Shown piece after piece: positions 38,367 to 47,702 of a stretch of 64,000 bases of DNA (positions within the stretch are counted from its first letter, which is position 1; each line of letters begins with the position of its first letter). Location of the stretch: the NCBI GenBank assembly GCA_002323325.1, contig DCQA01000050.1:1-64000 (forward strand), in the 5' to 3' direction. Origin of the DNA: Coxiellaceae bacterium UBA1530. Lineage in GTDB: Bacteria > Pseudomonadota > Gammaproteobacteria > Coxiellales > Coxiellaceae. The notes beneath the pieces were generated by a model that was given only the letters and a program-made list of their open reading frames with translations, was not told the origin of the DNA and ran no database searches. Both the position numbers and the translations under genes were made by a program.

Positions 38367-38819
38367 TTAGGCTGTTACGATGGGATGATTGTTTGAATCG
38401 TTTTGTGATAGATCCTGATTCTTTGTCGGGGTTAGGGTAAACAGATGTTCTCGCCCGTTAAAGCATCTACCATTGAATATACAGGCATTTGTCTTTGCGT
38501 CATATGAGATGAAGTTGAATTCTTTCAAGGGAAAATAAGTGCCGTCCTCTTTATGAACAGAGGGTCGAGTGTTATCTAATGCAGGTAGGCAGCTAGATTC
38601 TGATAGTTGGGAATACTCGCTCACTTTTCCATTATGATCACGAAGCAGTCCAATAATAGTAAGGTGTCTCTGATGCCACTTGGCCCAAACAGCATTATCA
38701 TCGTCATTTCCAGTCTGAGGACATTGGTCTTGATCGGGGGCAATCCCGCGTAGCAACTCAGCGTGCGTGCGATTTGCGAATAGCAGGGCTAGTGATGATA
38801 AAAGAAAAAATCGGCTCAT
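38367..38819 (-). CDS. Exported hypothetical protein with four cysteines
   Basis: 150 residues. The N-terminal 20 residues are a signal peptide (FFLLSSLALLFANRTHA, cleavage likely after THA). The mature part has four Cys (CPQTG, SSCLPA, NACIFNGRCF) that could form two disulphides in the periplasm or outside. The tail is Asn/Asp-rich. AT-rich DNA and no recognised family suggest an accessory gene. Confidence 0.7.
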   Translation of the reverse strand: MSRFFLLSSLALLFANRTHAELLRGIAPDQDQCPQTGNDDDNAVWAKWHQRHLTIIGLLRDHNGKVSEYSQLSESSCLPALDNTRPSVHKEDGTYFPLKEFNFISYDAKTNACIFNGRCFNGREHLFTLTPTKNQDLSQNDSNNHPIVTA

Positions 38820-38997
38820 TTTTTTGTCTCTATTGTTAATTTAATGCGCAAAAATACAAGAGAAAAGGTGAAAAATCAATCAATCTACTTATCTAATGGT
38901 TTTTTAAGAAAACTTGGGCAAGGCACTGTTTTGTAAAATGCAGATTTCTTATTTAAGGCATGCGTGATTTATCGTGATTCACAGGGTATGATTTTTT

Positions 38998-39207
38998 TCA
39001 TAGTATGTTGGGTAAAAGGACAACGGTTGAGCGATAGTCATTAAAATCATTATCTTGATGGGATGGGTAGGTTTGCTCATTCAGTGCTAGCGTGTTTTTG
39101 TTTTTCTCGTGAGAAATTATCGTAATCTTCAGCTGGTTGTGTTTTAGAGGACCTTGTGGGAATGAGTGATTAAGCAACTGATTAATTGTTTTTAGCAATA
39201 TTTTCAT
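38998..39207 (-). CDS. Small hypothetical protein, 69 residues (uncertain)
   Basis: A frame of 69 codons with GGAAA close to the ATG. The start MKILLKTINQLLNHSFPQGP is amphipathic and does not look like a signal peptide; the rest is polar. It fills the gap between two other minus-strand genes. Coding potential is unproven. Confidence 0.35.
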   Translation of the reverse strand: MKILLKTINQLLNHSFPQGPLKHNQLKITIISHEKNKNTLALNEQTYPSHQDNDFNDYRSTVVLLPNIL

Positions 39208-39309
39208 TTTCCAATCTTAACAAGGTAATTATTATGCTGTCTGGATGTTAATTAGATTTGTATTAAAGACCTTATTTTGATCACAAATAATCTATGATGG
39301 TTGAGTGCA

Positions 39310-40650
39310 CTATTGTTGATAGCGGTATCTTCGTATCGACTCAGCGATTAGATTCAATACGAGTAATGCTAATGTTGTGTCAACTAAGACCACAACTAAC
39401 CCATGAGCACTAAGTAAGGTTTTTAGTGCTAAAGCAATTAGGCATAGGATGACGACGTTAATGATAATTCTACTCGCAACCATAGCCGTGTAATAACCAT
39501 GATAATAATCCAGTAGGAAGGCTCGCCAATGCCATCGATGATGTAATTGACGTTGTTTATAGATAATGGCGATTAGAATTAATAATGTGGAAAATAAGAG
39601 TTCCCATAACCAGTTAGTTTCAGCGCCGGGTGATGGTGGCCATGTGGGAGAAACACCCAGCTCAACCCAGGTAAGTAATGCGATAAGACAAAAGACACCA
39701 TACATCATTGGCAATACAGTGATTCTCAGACACAGCGTGATCGCAAATACAGATTCCATAATGATTTGCAGTGGATACAAGATTGATGCGTACCCTGCAG
39801 CATCTTGTAATAATCGTTGTGTCAAATGAAAAGTTTTATGCGTTGTTGCTGCATAGGACAATACGAGTTTCTTATAACCTGATTCAGTGAACCAGCCTAA
39901 GGCAAAATTATCAATGACTTGAAATACTAGCATGGCACCAATCACATAGATTAGACCATTAGTGAAAAAATCATGAAGACGTTGATAGTGTATTTGATTT
40001 TGGCTATCCATCGATTGCCGATAATGATCGATTGCATAAGTCAAAATGAGCATAAATAGACAGCACATAGCGTATGTCAGAGAAAAAATCAAATTATATG
40101 ATCCGCCATTGAGTGATAAGCGATTCAAATAAAAAATAACTCCTGTGAAGACAATAGCGAAGCTTATGTATCCCTGGGTAGTAAAAGATCCAAATAAACG
40201 CAAACCAATACCCTGTGGACGACACGTTTTTGGGTAACACTTATAAGCACCAATTAATACAATTGAGGCAGTTAAAGGTACTAAAAACTCAAAAAACCAA
40301 AAGCCGGGTACGCCAAGGGTAAATAACCAAATACCAAAAAAAATAATTGCAGCGACAATAGCTGATGACATGCGAAAGCTAATCATCAGCCAAACACTTG
40401 CTAATACACCGATAACGGATTGTAAAGTTGCATACAAATACGAGTGTTTACTGATCATTATCAATATAGGAAGGAGAAGATGATGAGAGGCGGAGTCAAT
40501 ACTCAGTGTTTGAATCGACACTGTAAGCTGTTCTGGGCTAACAAAGATCTTAAGAGAGTATAACAAGGTTAAATGGAGTAACGCTAAACCCAGTAGGATG
40601 CTGGTCCAGCCAAGCGGATGAGTTCTTGGGGTAGAATGCTTTATTGACAT
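39310..40650 (-). CDS. Multi-pass membrane protein of unknown function
   Basis: 446 residues with about ten or eleven hydrophobic helices and short polar links, so an inner-membrane protein. A loop with SPTWPPSPGAETNWLWELLFS near residue 340 is the most distinctive stretch. No transporter signature is recognised; the layout vaguely recalls DoxX-type proteins, but I would not assign that. GGAGTGACTC before the ATG gives a ribosome-binding site. It is set off by 570 bp of AT-rich DNA upstream. Confidence 0.75.
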   Translation of the reverse strand: MSIKHSTPRTHPLGWTSILLGLALLHLTLLYSLKIFVSPEQLTVSIQTLSIDSASHHLLLPILIMISKHSYLYATLQSVIGVLASVWLMISFRMSSAIVAAIIFFGIWLFTLGVPGFWFFEFLVPLTASIVLIGAYKCYPKTCRPQGIGLRLFGSFTTQGYISFAIVFTGVIFYLNRLSLNGGSYNLIFSLTYAMCCLFMLILTYAIDHYRQSMDSQNQIHYQRLHDFFTNGLIYVIGAMLVFQVIDNFALGWFTESGYKKLVLSYAATTHKTFHLTQRLLQDAAGYASILYPLQIIMESVFAITLCLRITVLPMMYGVFCLIALLTWVELGVSPTWPPSPGAETNWLWELLFSTLLILIAIIYKQRQLHHRWHWRAFLLDYYHGYYTAMVASRIIINVVILCLIALALKTLLSAHGLVVVLVDTTLALLVLNLIAESIRRYRYQQ

Positions 40651-41223
40651 GAGTCACTCCTTGACGATAAATACTATATGATATTATCACGAAGATGCGT
40701 CTTATTCATGAGTGGATATATTCGTATATGTAGATATGAGTATGCCTTTATCAAATTGATTATCTGTGCAGTACATAACTCGATGCCTATCATCGTGATT
40801 GAATCAATGAAATGGTGATGATTATTGGTCAAGCGAAATATCCTGCTTCAGGTGATGTTGACGAACTTGATGATGGGTGTTTTTTTATAATTTTAGCGTA
40901 ATGACATGCGACGTCTAAAACCGATATTCCTTTGCAAATACTCTCATCACAAGTTATGTGAGTTTGTTGTTAGTATTAAAGAATTCAATTTTAACAAATA
41001 AATTTTTATACGTAGTTCTCAAATATTTATCTAATCTTTTTTACAAATAGTTTCATTGGATAAAAATAATACCTATATCTTAAATAATGGTAAATTTTTT
41101 ATGAATATATTGGGTATCTCTATCCCATTTCTTTCCCTTTAGATCGATAATTTATAGTTTCATGGGAGGATATTTTTAGGGGATAATGTAGTTAATAAGA
41201 AACTCGAGTTTAAAATGCAACTT
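40651..41223. other. 573 bp AT-rich intergenic region
   Basis: It separates two minus-strand genes. I see no convincing ORF, RNA gene, repeat or terminator. The left part must hold the promoter of the gene ending at 39310; A/T-runs make -10-like hexamers too frequent to choose one. Confidence 0.4.
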
Positions 41224-43305
41224 TCAGCATAGCTGTAAGGCATCTATCATATCCAGTAAGGTATTATTCAGGCCAATCATTTCAAGGTTAGGTTGATAAT
41301 GTTGGAACTGATTGTGACGGTCTTGTATTCGTTGTTGGCTGTCATGACCAATCGCTTTAACTAATAAAGAACACTCCTTATGGAATTTCTCTGGCCAAAG
41401 GATTTTTATGGAGCTTTTAACAATGATCGAGCTTTGGTTATTGGAAATTATTCGTTCAAGTTCGTTAATGTGTCTTTTGAATTCTGTACCTCCAATATCG
41501 ATAAGATCTTTTGTGTCAAAAGGGGATTGTAATCTAAAAATTAGACTATTAAAACATTGAAGGATCTCTTTTTCTCTTTTGATGCGCCTGTAAAAAACTT
41601 TATCTTTACGCATGTAGTTCTGTGGTTGATGTTGAAAGGATAAATAAACGGCCTTATTGGATTCAATGATCTTGACCATTTCATTTTTTAGATGAGTCAG
41701 TTGATATTCATCATAATGTTGATTAATCATAGTAAGGAGTTTAATAAAGCAATCGATGATATTTTGATGCATATTTTTTAGCGCTTCATTACCCGTCGAG
41801 GGAAATAGTAACAAGGATGTCGAGAGCGCGATACCTGCACCAAGTAGTGTGTCGATAAGTCTGCTCTTTGCTGTTGAAAAAATAATTGAAAATAAATCAT
41901 AATACCCACGATGGGAAATATAATCATAAAAAATGATAGTTAACATAATTGATAGAGAGAAGAAAAAATAATTTTTATTAATATTATAGGTGCACATAAA
42001 GATGAGTATAGGGATCCAAAAAAATGGGGTGGAAAATTGTGGCCAGATATAGTTTGCTAATATCAACGTTATTATAAAACCAGCAATATGTCCTAGTGTT
42101 CTCTCCATCGCTTTTTTGATGGTGTCTCCGAATCTTACTTGAAGAATCAGATTAGTTGTCAGAATCACCCAGCTAGGATGTTGGGATTCAACTATTTTAC
42201 TTAAGACTAAAGCCAGCGGTATTGCGATCATTGCTCTAATCGCAATTTTACTATTCACTGAAAGTTTACCCTTGGTCAACAGAGAGTGGTCTGAAAACAT
42301 ATATTTTATCTTGTTAAGTGACTTTTCATCAGTATGGTTTCTCTTTAGAGTATGATGGTTGATGGATAGATTAGAAAAATGAATCAGATCATCAGACAGT
42401 CGTTGGATGATATAGCATAATTCAACCTCGTCGTTATTTCTAAGGTTGATTGTATGAGTCACTTCATCAGTGAATTTATCACAGGCTTTTCGCACTAATT
42501 CTGAAGTCACAGTTTTTTTATTCTTCAGTATTTGCTTAAAGTAATTTTTTGAGACGATTTCTAGAGATTTTCCAATTGATTCAGAGCATATTATTTTTTG
42601 ATATTTGTAAAATAAGATCGATATAGCTGTATAAAGCTCCTCAGTTTCAACCAGCTTTAAGTGTTGTTCATTGATGGATGTAATAGTCGGTTTAGGAATC
42701 ATCTGCTGTTTATTCCTTGTATTTTGACAGATCTTAATCCATTTAATTATGGATTCACTGATATTACTCGCCCTACTATGATGATGACGTTGAGTTATTA
42801 GTAAATGGAAGAGATTTGTCACATATCCAACAGTGCATCCTATCATCAGGGATGCGAATAATTCCATGAGACTGATATTGAAGTTAGCTGTTTGAGGTTG
42901 GTAAGAAAATGCTAAAACAACGATGGAAAACTTTGCGATGATCAACATATGGTTATTAATCAATGAGTAGAAATACAATACACCACTGACCAATATTAGG
43001 AAAATGCAGCTTAATATCCAATATGGACTCAATACATGGCTTATTAAAGCACAAGAAACTAGTGTTATTGTACCAAAGACGTGCATCATAATTTTGTTTC
43101 GTACACTCTGTTGACTTACAAAAAAGGTACTAAGTGTGGCAGATAAGATGCAATAGAATGAGGCGGTTTTATCAAGAGGGATTAGCTGAGCTATCAGTGC
43201 CGCAAGACAGCAAGCGATTGTGCCAATAAATCCAGTTCTCCAGTGCGATTTATACACCAGGATATAAATAATTTTGCGGATACTTTTTCTGACGGTGCTA
43301 ATCAT
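41224..43305 (-). CDS. FUSC-family membrane protein
   Basis: 693 residues arranged as FUSC/YccS-type proteins: an N-terminal block of about six membrane helices (20-165), a polar helical cytoplasmic part (about 170-335), a second membrane block (about 345-500) with NSKIAIRAMIAIPLALVLSK and HPSWVILTTNLILQ, then a long helical C-terminus. The motif HPSWVILT before FGDTIKKAMERTLGHIAG is the family hallmark. Relatives export aromatic acids or affect the envelope; substrate is unknown. The DNA is more AT-rich than the neighbouring min genes. Confidence 0.82.
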   Translation of the reverse strand: MISTVRKSIRKIIYILVYKSHWRTGFIGTIACCLAALIAQLIPLDKTASFYCILSATLSTFFVSQQSVRNKIMMHVFGTITLVSCALISHVLSPYWILSCIFLILVSGVLYFYSLINNHMLIIAKFSIVVLAFSYQPQTANFNISLMELFASLMIGCTVGYVTNLFHLLITQRHHHSRASNISESIIKWIKICQNTRNKQQMIPKPTITSINEQHLKLVETEELYTAISILFYKYQKIICSESIGKSLEIVSKNYFKQILKNKKTVTSELVRKACDKFTDEVTHTINLRNNDEVELCYIIQRLSDDLIHFSNLSINHHTLKRNHTDEKSLNKIKYMFSDHSLLTKGKLSVNSKIAIRAMIAIPLALVLSKIVESQHPSWVILTTNLILQVRFGDTIKKAMERTLGHIAGFIITLILANYIWPQFSTPFFWIPILIFMCTYNINKNYFFFSLSIMLTIIFYDYISHRGYYDLFSIIFSTAKSRLIDTLLGAGIALSTSLLLFPSTGNEALKNMHQNIIDCFIKLLTMINQHYDEYQLTHLKNEMVKIIESNKAVYLSFQHQPQNYMRKDKVFYRRIKREKEILQCFNSLIFRLQSPFDTKDLIDIGGTEFKRHINELERIISNNQSSIIVKSSIKILWPEKFHKECSLLVKAIGHDSQQRIQDRHNQFQHYQPNLEMIGLNNTLLDMIDALQLC

Positions 43306-43394
43306 TAGAGTTCAATGCTGACAGGAAATTCATCAAAAGTATAAGGTAGAAGGCGACAACAAATCCATAAATATTCAGTGATTTGTAATTGGAG

Positions 43395-44258
43395 TCACGT
43401 GTTATCTTGGGTCTGTAAGCATTGAGACAATAGAAAACCAATGATGATGATAGCGCCACCTATCATTGTATGACGTGTGATTTCCTCTTGGATTAACCAG
43501 AAGGCAAAGACGCTAGCAAAGATCGGTTCAAATGCGTAGATAATAGCAGCGGTTGCAGCATGGATAAAACGTTGATAGTAATTTTGTAATAGTAATCCAA
43601 TACTGGTTCCGACTACGCCACAAAATATTATTGCGCTCCATACTGACGTTGTTGAGGAAAAATAGCTAGTTTCAAAGGGTAGTACGCATAGAGGAAACAG
43701 CGCTGAGATAACGAGTTGGTAGAATACTAATAGTAAAATATTCTGTTTGTATTGAGTAAACTTACTCAGTGACGTGATATACAGGGCATAACTCAATGCG
43801 CTGGCGAGTGTCCAGGCATTTCCCTGCCAGTTATTACTGAATTGTGATTGAGTGAGTATGTATACTCCCAAGAGTGTTATCAATGCAGCAATAAAATCAA
43901 CGGGTCGTAAACGATCGAGTTTTAAGAGTGGCATAAAAAATGGCACCAGGATAACCGATATGGCTGTGATAAAAGCTGAGCTGGATGCCGTAATAGTCTG
44001 AAGCCCCGTTGTTTGTGCAACATTGGCAAAGCCATTCAGTATACCAAGGACCAGTGCATGCCAAATTAATCTGCGCTGAGTATGTTTGAGACGTGATATG
44101 ACAATGGGTAATAACGCCAGTGCAGCAATGGTATTTCGTATGGCAGCAAATAGAGACGGACTACAATCATGAACCGCCTCATGAATGAAAGGGAACGTTG
44201 CTCCCCAGCAGGCTGTCATGATAAAGAGAGCGACCAGTGCTCGATGTACTTGTGACAT
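43395..44258 (-). CDS. EamA/DMT-family transporter
   Basis: 287 residues with ten predicted membrane helices in two repeated halves. Family marks are CWGATFPF near residue 18 and FEPIFASVFAFWLIQEE in the second half, followed by GGAIIIIGFLLSQ. These carriers export metabolites or amino acids. The start lies 18 bp after minE on the same strand, so it may be read through from minCDE. Confidence 0.88.
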   Translation of the reverse strand: MSQVHRALVALFIMTACWGATFPFIHEAVHDCSPSLFAAIRNTIAALALLPIVISRLKHTQRRLIWHALVLGILNGFANVAQTTGLQTITASSSAFITAISVILVPFFMPLLKLDRLRPVDFIAALITLLGVYILTQSQFSNNWQGNAWTLASALSYALYITSLSKFTQYKQNILLLVFYQLVISALFPLCVLPFETSYFSSTTSVWSAIIFCGVVGTSIGLLLQNYYQRFIHAATAAIIYAFEPIFASVFAFWLIQEEITRHTMIGGAIIIIGFLLSQCLQTQDNT

Positions 44259-44276
44259 AGTCGCTCTCTTGGAAGA

Positions 44277-44534
44277 TTATGGTGTAACTTGCTCTGGGAA
44301 CATGACGTTGAGTTCCAAGACAGCATTATTATCTTTCGTTTGAAGATCAACGTGGATATTATCGAGATCCACTTGCGTATGTTTAGCAATCACTTGCATG
44401 ATTTCTTGGCGCAGTTGAGGCAAGTAGTCTGGACTATTGCCTTCAGAACGTTGTTGCGCAATGATAATGTGTAAGCGATCTTTTGCGGTTTGTGCAGTGC
44501 TCTTGTGTAGTCCTAGTGCTTTTAAAACTCTCAT
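44277..44534 (-). CDS. minE: Cell division topological specificity factor MinE
   Basis: 85 residues, the usual length. The N-terminal part has TAQTAKDRLHIIIAQQR, which binds MinD and stimulates its ATPase; the C-terminal dimer domain ends with NNAVLELNVMFPE. The ATG overlaps the minD stop by four bases. With MinC and MinD it places the division septum at mid-cell. Confidence 0.95.
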   Translation of the reverse strand: MRVLKALGLHKSTAQTAKDRLHIIIAQQRSEGNSPDYLPQLRQEIMQVIAKHTQVDLDNIHVDLQTKDNNAVLELNVMFPEQVTP

Positions 44535-45355
44535 GCAACAACCTCCGTCTGTCCTTTGAAGAGGCGTTTGAAAATACCCTGCTTTTTAGCGTTAGGATCA
44601 AAAGCGGGTAGCTTTTTCAAAAAACGTAAAACGATGTCTTGGTAAGCTTGTCCTGCATCACTTTTGTTTTGCAAAATAACCGGTGTTCCAGCATTGGATG
44701 CATTCAAGACCATCTTAGACTCGGGGATAATACCGAGTAGTTCAATACCTAATAGATCCGTAATGTCTGAGATCGCAAGCATATCACCAGCGCTAGCACG
44801 TTTATCGCAATAGCGAGTTACGATCAATTGTTCTGTAATAGGCTCGCCTTGTTGCTCAGCACGCTGTGTCTTGGAACCTAGTAAGCCTAGAATACGATCT
44901 GAGTCTCGCACAGATGAAATTTCAGGGTTGGTAACAATAAAGGCATGATCGGCATAGTACATGGCCATGTGTGCGCCACGTTCAATACCTGCCGGTGAAT
45001 CACAAATAATGTAATCAAAGGTTTCTTTAAGTTCTGTAATGATCTTTCCAGTACCTTCTTTCGTCAGGATATCTTTATCACGAGTTTGTGAGGCAGCTAG
45101 GATGTGAAGGTTAGGATTACGTTTATCTTTAATTAACGCTTGGTTCAGTGTGGCATCATCGTTAATGACATTAGCAATGTCATACACAACACGGCGTTCA
45201 CATCCCATGACCAAGTCAAGGTTTCGAAGACCAACGTCGAAATCAATCACAACAGTTTTGTAGCCTTGATTAGCAAGGCCAGTGGCTATCGAGGCACTAG
45301 TGGTGGTTTTACCGACACCGCCTTTACCGGAAGTGACTACAATGACTTTTGACAT
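44531..45355 (-). CDS. minD: Septum site-determining ATPase MinD
   Basis: 274 residues. The deviant Walker A is SGKGGVGKTTTSA (Lys11 and Lys16); other marks are VIDFDVGLRNLD, DYIICDSPAGIE and VTNPEISSVRDSDRILG. The C-terminal GIFKRLFKGQ is the amphipathic membrane-targeting helix. It recruits MinC to the membrane and oscillates with MinE. It follows minC after one base. Confidence 0.97.
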   Translation of the reverse strand: MSKVIVVTSGKGGVGKTTTSASIATGLANQGYKTVVIDFDVGLRNLDLVMGCERRVVYDIANVINDDATLNQALIKDKRNPNLHILAASQTRDKDILTKEGTGKIITELKETFDYIICDSPAGIERGAHMAMYYADHAFIVTNPEISSVRDSDRILGLLGSKTQRAEQQGEPITEQLIVTRYCDKRASAGDMLAISDITDLLGIELLGIIPESKMVLNASNAGTPVILQNKSDAGQAYQDIVLRFLKKLPAFDPNAKKQGIFKRLFKGQTEVVA

Positions 45356-45356
45356 A

Positions 45357-46058
45357 TTAAATTCCTTCTATGTTGAGTTGGTCGTCCTGCACATAGATGT
45401 GCAGCATGGGTTGCTTAGTTTTAGGTACACTGATGTGATCTTTGACTAAGTAGCGTCCTGCTATGGAGATGAGTTCAGCATCCAGCTGTTTGCAGAAAAT
45501 ATGTGTGTTGGGATTACCTGTGGCGCCCGCAATAGCACGACCACGAAGTGGACCGTAAATATGAATGTTGCCATCGGCTATGCATTCAGCGCCGGCATTC
45601 ACTGCCGCCATGATAATTAGATCAGCATCTTTAGCGTAGACTTGAGTGCCAGCACGTATGGGTTTAGTGATCACTTTAGTGGCTGTGTAAGTGGGTGAGC
45701 TCTTGGTGGTTTTAGTGGGTTTTTTAGCGGGTTTTGCATCATTTAAAATGGCTAAGCCTTGGTCAAAAGCATCTTGTTTAAGTGTTTTGTTCAGTCCGCG
45801 AATACCAACAGGGGTCATATTAAAGTCACTGAGTGTTTGGCGCAGTTGTTTTAAGTTTAAGGCGTCTTGCGCAGTAACATGGCTTACATCAATCACGATA
45901 GGTGAGTCATTAAAATAGTTGGGAGCTGTCGTCTGGATATGAGTGAGCTCATCGCTGATCGCTGGAATATCAAAAGACTGTAATTTGAGCACAGTCATTG
46001 GAAAAAAGTCCGCTTTTAATTGGAGTTTTTGGGCGCGAGTCATGTTTTTTTCAGCCAT
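45357..46058 (-). CDS. minC: Septum site-determining protein MinC
   Basis: 232 residues from the ATG at 46058 with AAGGA about eleven bases upstream; ATG 46085 would add nine residues. The N-terminal domain (to about 105) inhibits FtsZ; a Lys/Pro/Thr-rich linker (PAKKPTKTTKSSPT) precedes the C-terminal beta-helix domain with IHIYGPLRGRAIAGATGNPN, which binds MinD. First gene of minCDE. Confidence 0.94.
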   Translation of the reverse strand: MAEKNMTRAQKLQLKADFFPMTVLKLQSFDIPAISDELTHIQTTAPNYFNDSPIVIDVSHVTAQDALNLKQLRQTLSDFNMTPVGIRGLNKTLKQDAFDQGLAILNDAKPAKKPTKTTKSSPTYTATKVITKPIRAGTQVYAKDADLIIMAAVNAGAECIADGNIHIYGPLRGRAIAGATGNPNTHIFCKQLDAELISIAGRYLVKDHISVPKTKQPMLHIYVQDDQLNIEGI

Positions 46059-46168
46059 ATTGTCCGTGTTCCTTTTATATTCCATGTATTAGGCGTTTTG
46101 AAGCTTAGCATTGCAACCATGAAAAATCCACGCGTATACGGTTAAACAAGTTGATAAACTCAGGATGA

Positions 46169-47578
46169 TCAGTGATTAGGTGGAATACTTTTTGGAGTGC
46201 GCGGAAAAGGAATGGTGTCACGTAGGTTGCTGACACCCGTAATATAGCGAACTAAACGTTCAAATCCGAGACCAAAACCGGCGTGTGGTGTTGAGCCATA
46301 ACGTCTTAGATCACAATACCATTGGTATTCTTCCACAGGTAAGCCACACGTTGTAATGCGTGATTCCAAGACGTCCAGACGTTCTTCACGTTGACTGCCT
46401 CCGATCAACTCACCAATGCCTGGTAGTAAGACATCCATGGCAGCAACGGTTTTTTGATCATCATTCATGCGCATGTAAAATGCTTTAATGTCTTTTGGAT
46501 AATTTTTCACAACCACGGGTTTTTTGAACAGCGTATCGGTCAAGTAGCGTTCATGTTCGGTTTGAAGGTCAATGCCCCAATGTACAGGATGCTCAAAGGT
46601 TTGTTTGGCTTTTTCCAGGTGTGAGATCGCATCGGTATAGTCGATGCACTCAAAGGCTGTACTCACCAGTTGTTCAACACGCGATAAACAGGTTTTATCG
46701 ACCCATTGATTAAAGAAGTCCATATCATCAGGGTGGCGCTCGAGAATATCACGGCAGACATATTGTAGCAGTTGTTGGGCTAATTCGATGTCATCATTAA
46801 GGTCAGCAAAAGCAATTTCAGGTTCTATCATCCAGAATTCGGCTAAGTGACGTGTGGTATTGGAGTTTTCAGCACGAAAGGTAGGTCCAAACGTGTACAC
46901 TTTAGACAGTGCCATACAATATGATTCGACATTGAGTTGCCCAGAGCAGGTCAGGTAGGCGGGTTGACCAAAAAAGTCTTGTCGATAGTCAACCTTGCCT
47001 TGTTCATTTTTGGGAATATTATTTAAATTCATCGCAGTCACAGTAAAAAGTTCACCAGCACCTTCACAATCGCATGCTGTCAGAATGGGGGTATTAATCC
47101 AAACAAAGCCCTCTTCATTAAAAAATCGATGCACGGCCTGAGCAATGCTATTACGAACGCGAGAGACCGCGCCTATGATATTGGTGCGTGGTCGTAAGTG
47201 GGAATGTTCACGCAGGTGTTCCATGCTGTGACGTTTAGCAGCCATAGGGTAGCTGTCAGGGTCTTGTACATCGCCAACCACGGTAAAGTCAGTGACTTGC
47301 ATTTCCACCGATTGGTTTTTTCCCAAAGATTGTACCAGTTGACCTGTGGCTTTAATGGCGCAGCCGGTGGTGAGTCGAGTAATGTCTGTTTCATAATTAA
47401 CCAATGTATTAGGGATGACTAATTGCAAGGAATCAAAACACGAGCCATCGCTTAAAGCGATAAAAGAAATCCCTGCCTTGGAGTCACGTCGGGTACGTAC
47501 CCAGCCACGAACAGTTACAGCGGTTTGAGGAATGGTGCTTGGCTGTAAAATATCTTTGACGGATGGAAATTGTTTCAT
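46169..47578 (-). CDS. asnS: Asparaginyl-tRNA synthetase
   Basis: 469 residues from MKQFPSV, where a GAGGGG site gives good spacing; the frame extends to 47635 but those residues are not family-like. An OB-fold anticodon-binding domain ([14 protein letters not shown]) is followed by the class II core: [25 protein letters not shown] (motif 2 region) and [15 protein letters not shown] (motif 3). The absence of aspartate-specific features and the high similarity pattern support AsnRS over AspRS. Confidence 0.96.
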   Translation of the reverse strand: MKQFPSVKDILQPSTIPQTAVTVRGWVRTRRDSKAGISFIALSDGSCFDSLQLVIPNTLVNYETDITRLTTGCAIKATGQLVQSLGKNQSVEMQVTDFTVVGDVQDPDSYPMAAKRHSMEHLREHSHLRPRTNIIGAVSRVRNSIAQAVHRFFNEEGFVWINTPILTACDCEGAGELFTVTAMNLNNIPKNEQGKVDYRQDFFGQPAYLTCSGQLNVESYCMALSKVYTFGPTFRAENSNTTRHLAEFWMIEPEIAFADLNDDIELAQQLLQYVCRDILERHPDDMDFFNQWVDKTCLSRVEQLVSTAFECIDYTDAISHLEKAKQTFEHPVHWGIDLQTEHERYLTDTLFKKPVVVKNYPKDIKAFYMRMNDDQKTVAAMDVLLPGIGELIGGSQREERLDVLESRITTCGLPVEEYQWYCDLRRYGSTPHAGFGLGFERLVRYITGVSNLRDTIPFPRTPKSIPPNH

Positions 47579-47702
47579 GGAGATACCCCTCTTCATTGAT
47601 GCGCATACCTTAATCGAGATGAGGGTTGCGTGCAAATGTTTGGGGATGAATAGCTGGTTTAATCTTGTTGCAGTCGGGTTGCTGCGGTATAACTATCGAG
47701 TA

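Noticed and set aside
40906..41001. 31-codon ORF on the plus strand in the 573 bp AT-rich gap
   Set aside because: No ribosome-binding site and no distinctive composition; chance is sufficient.
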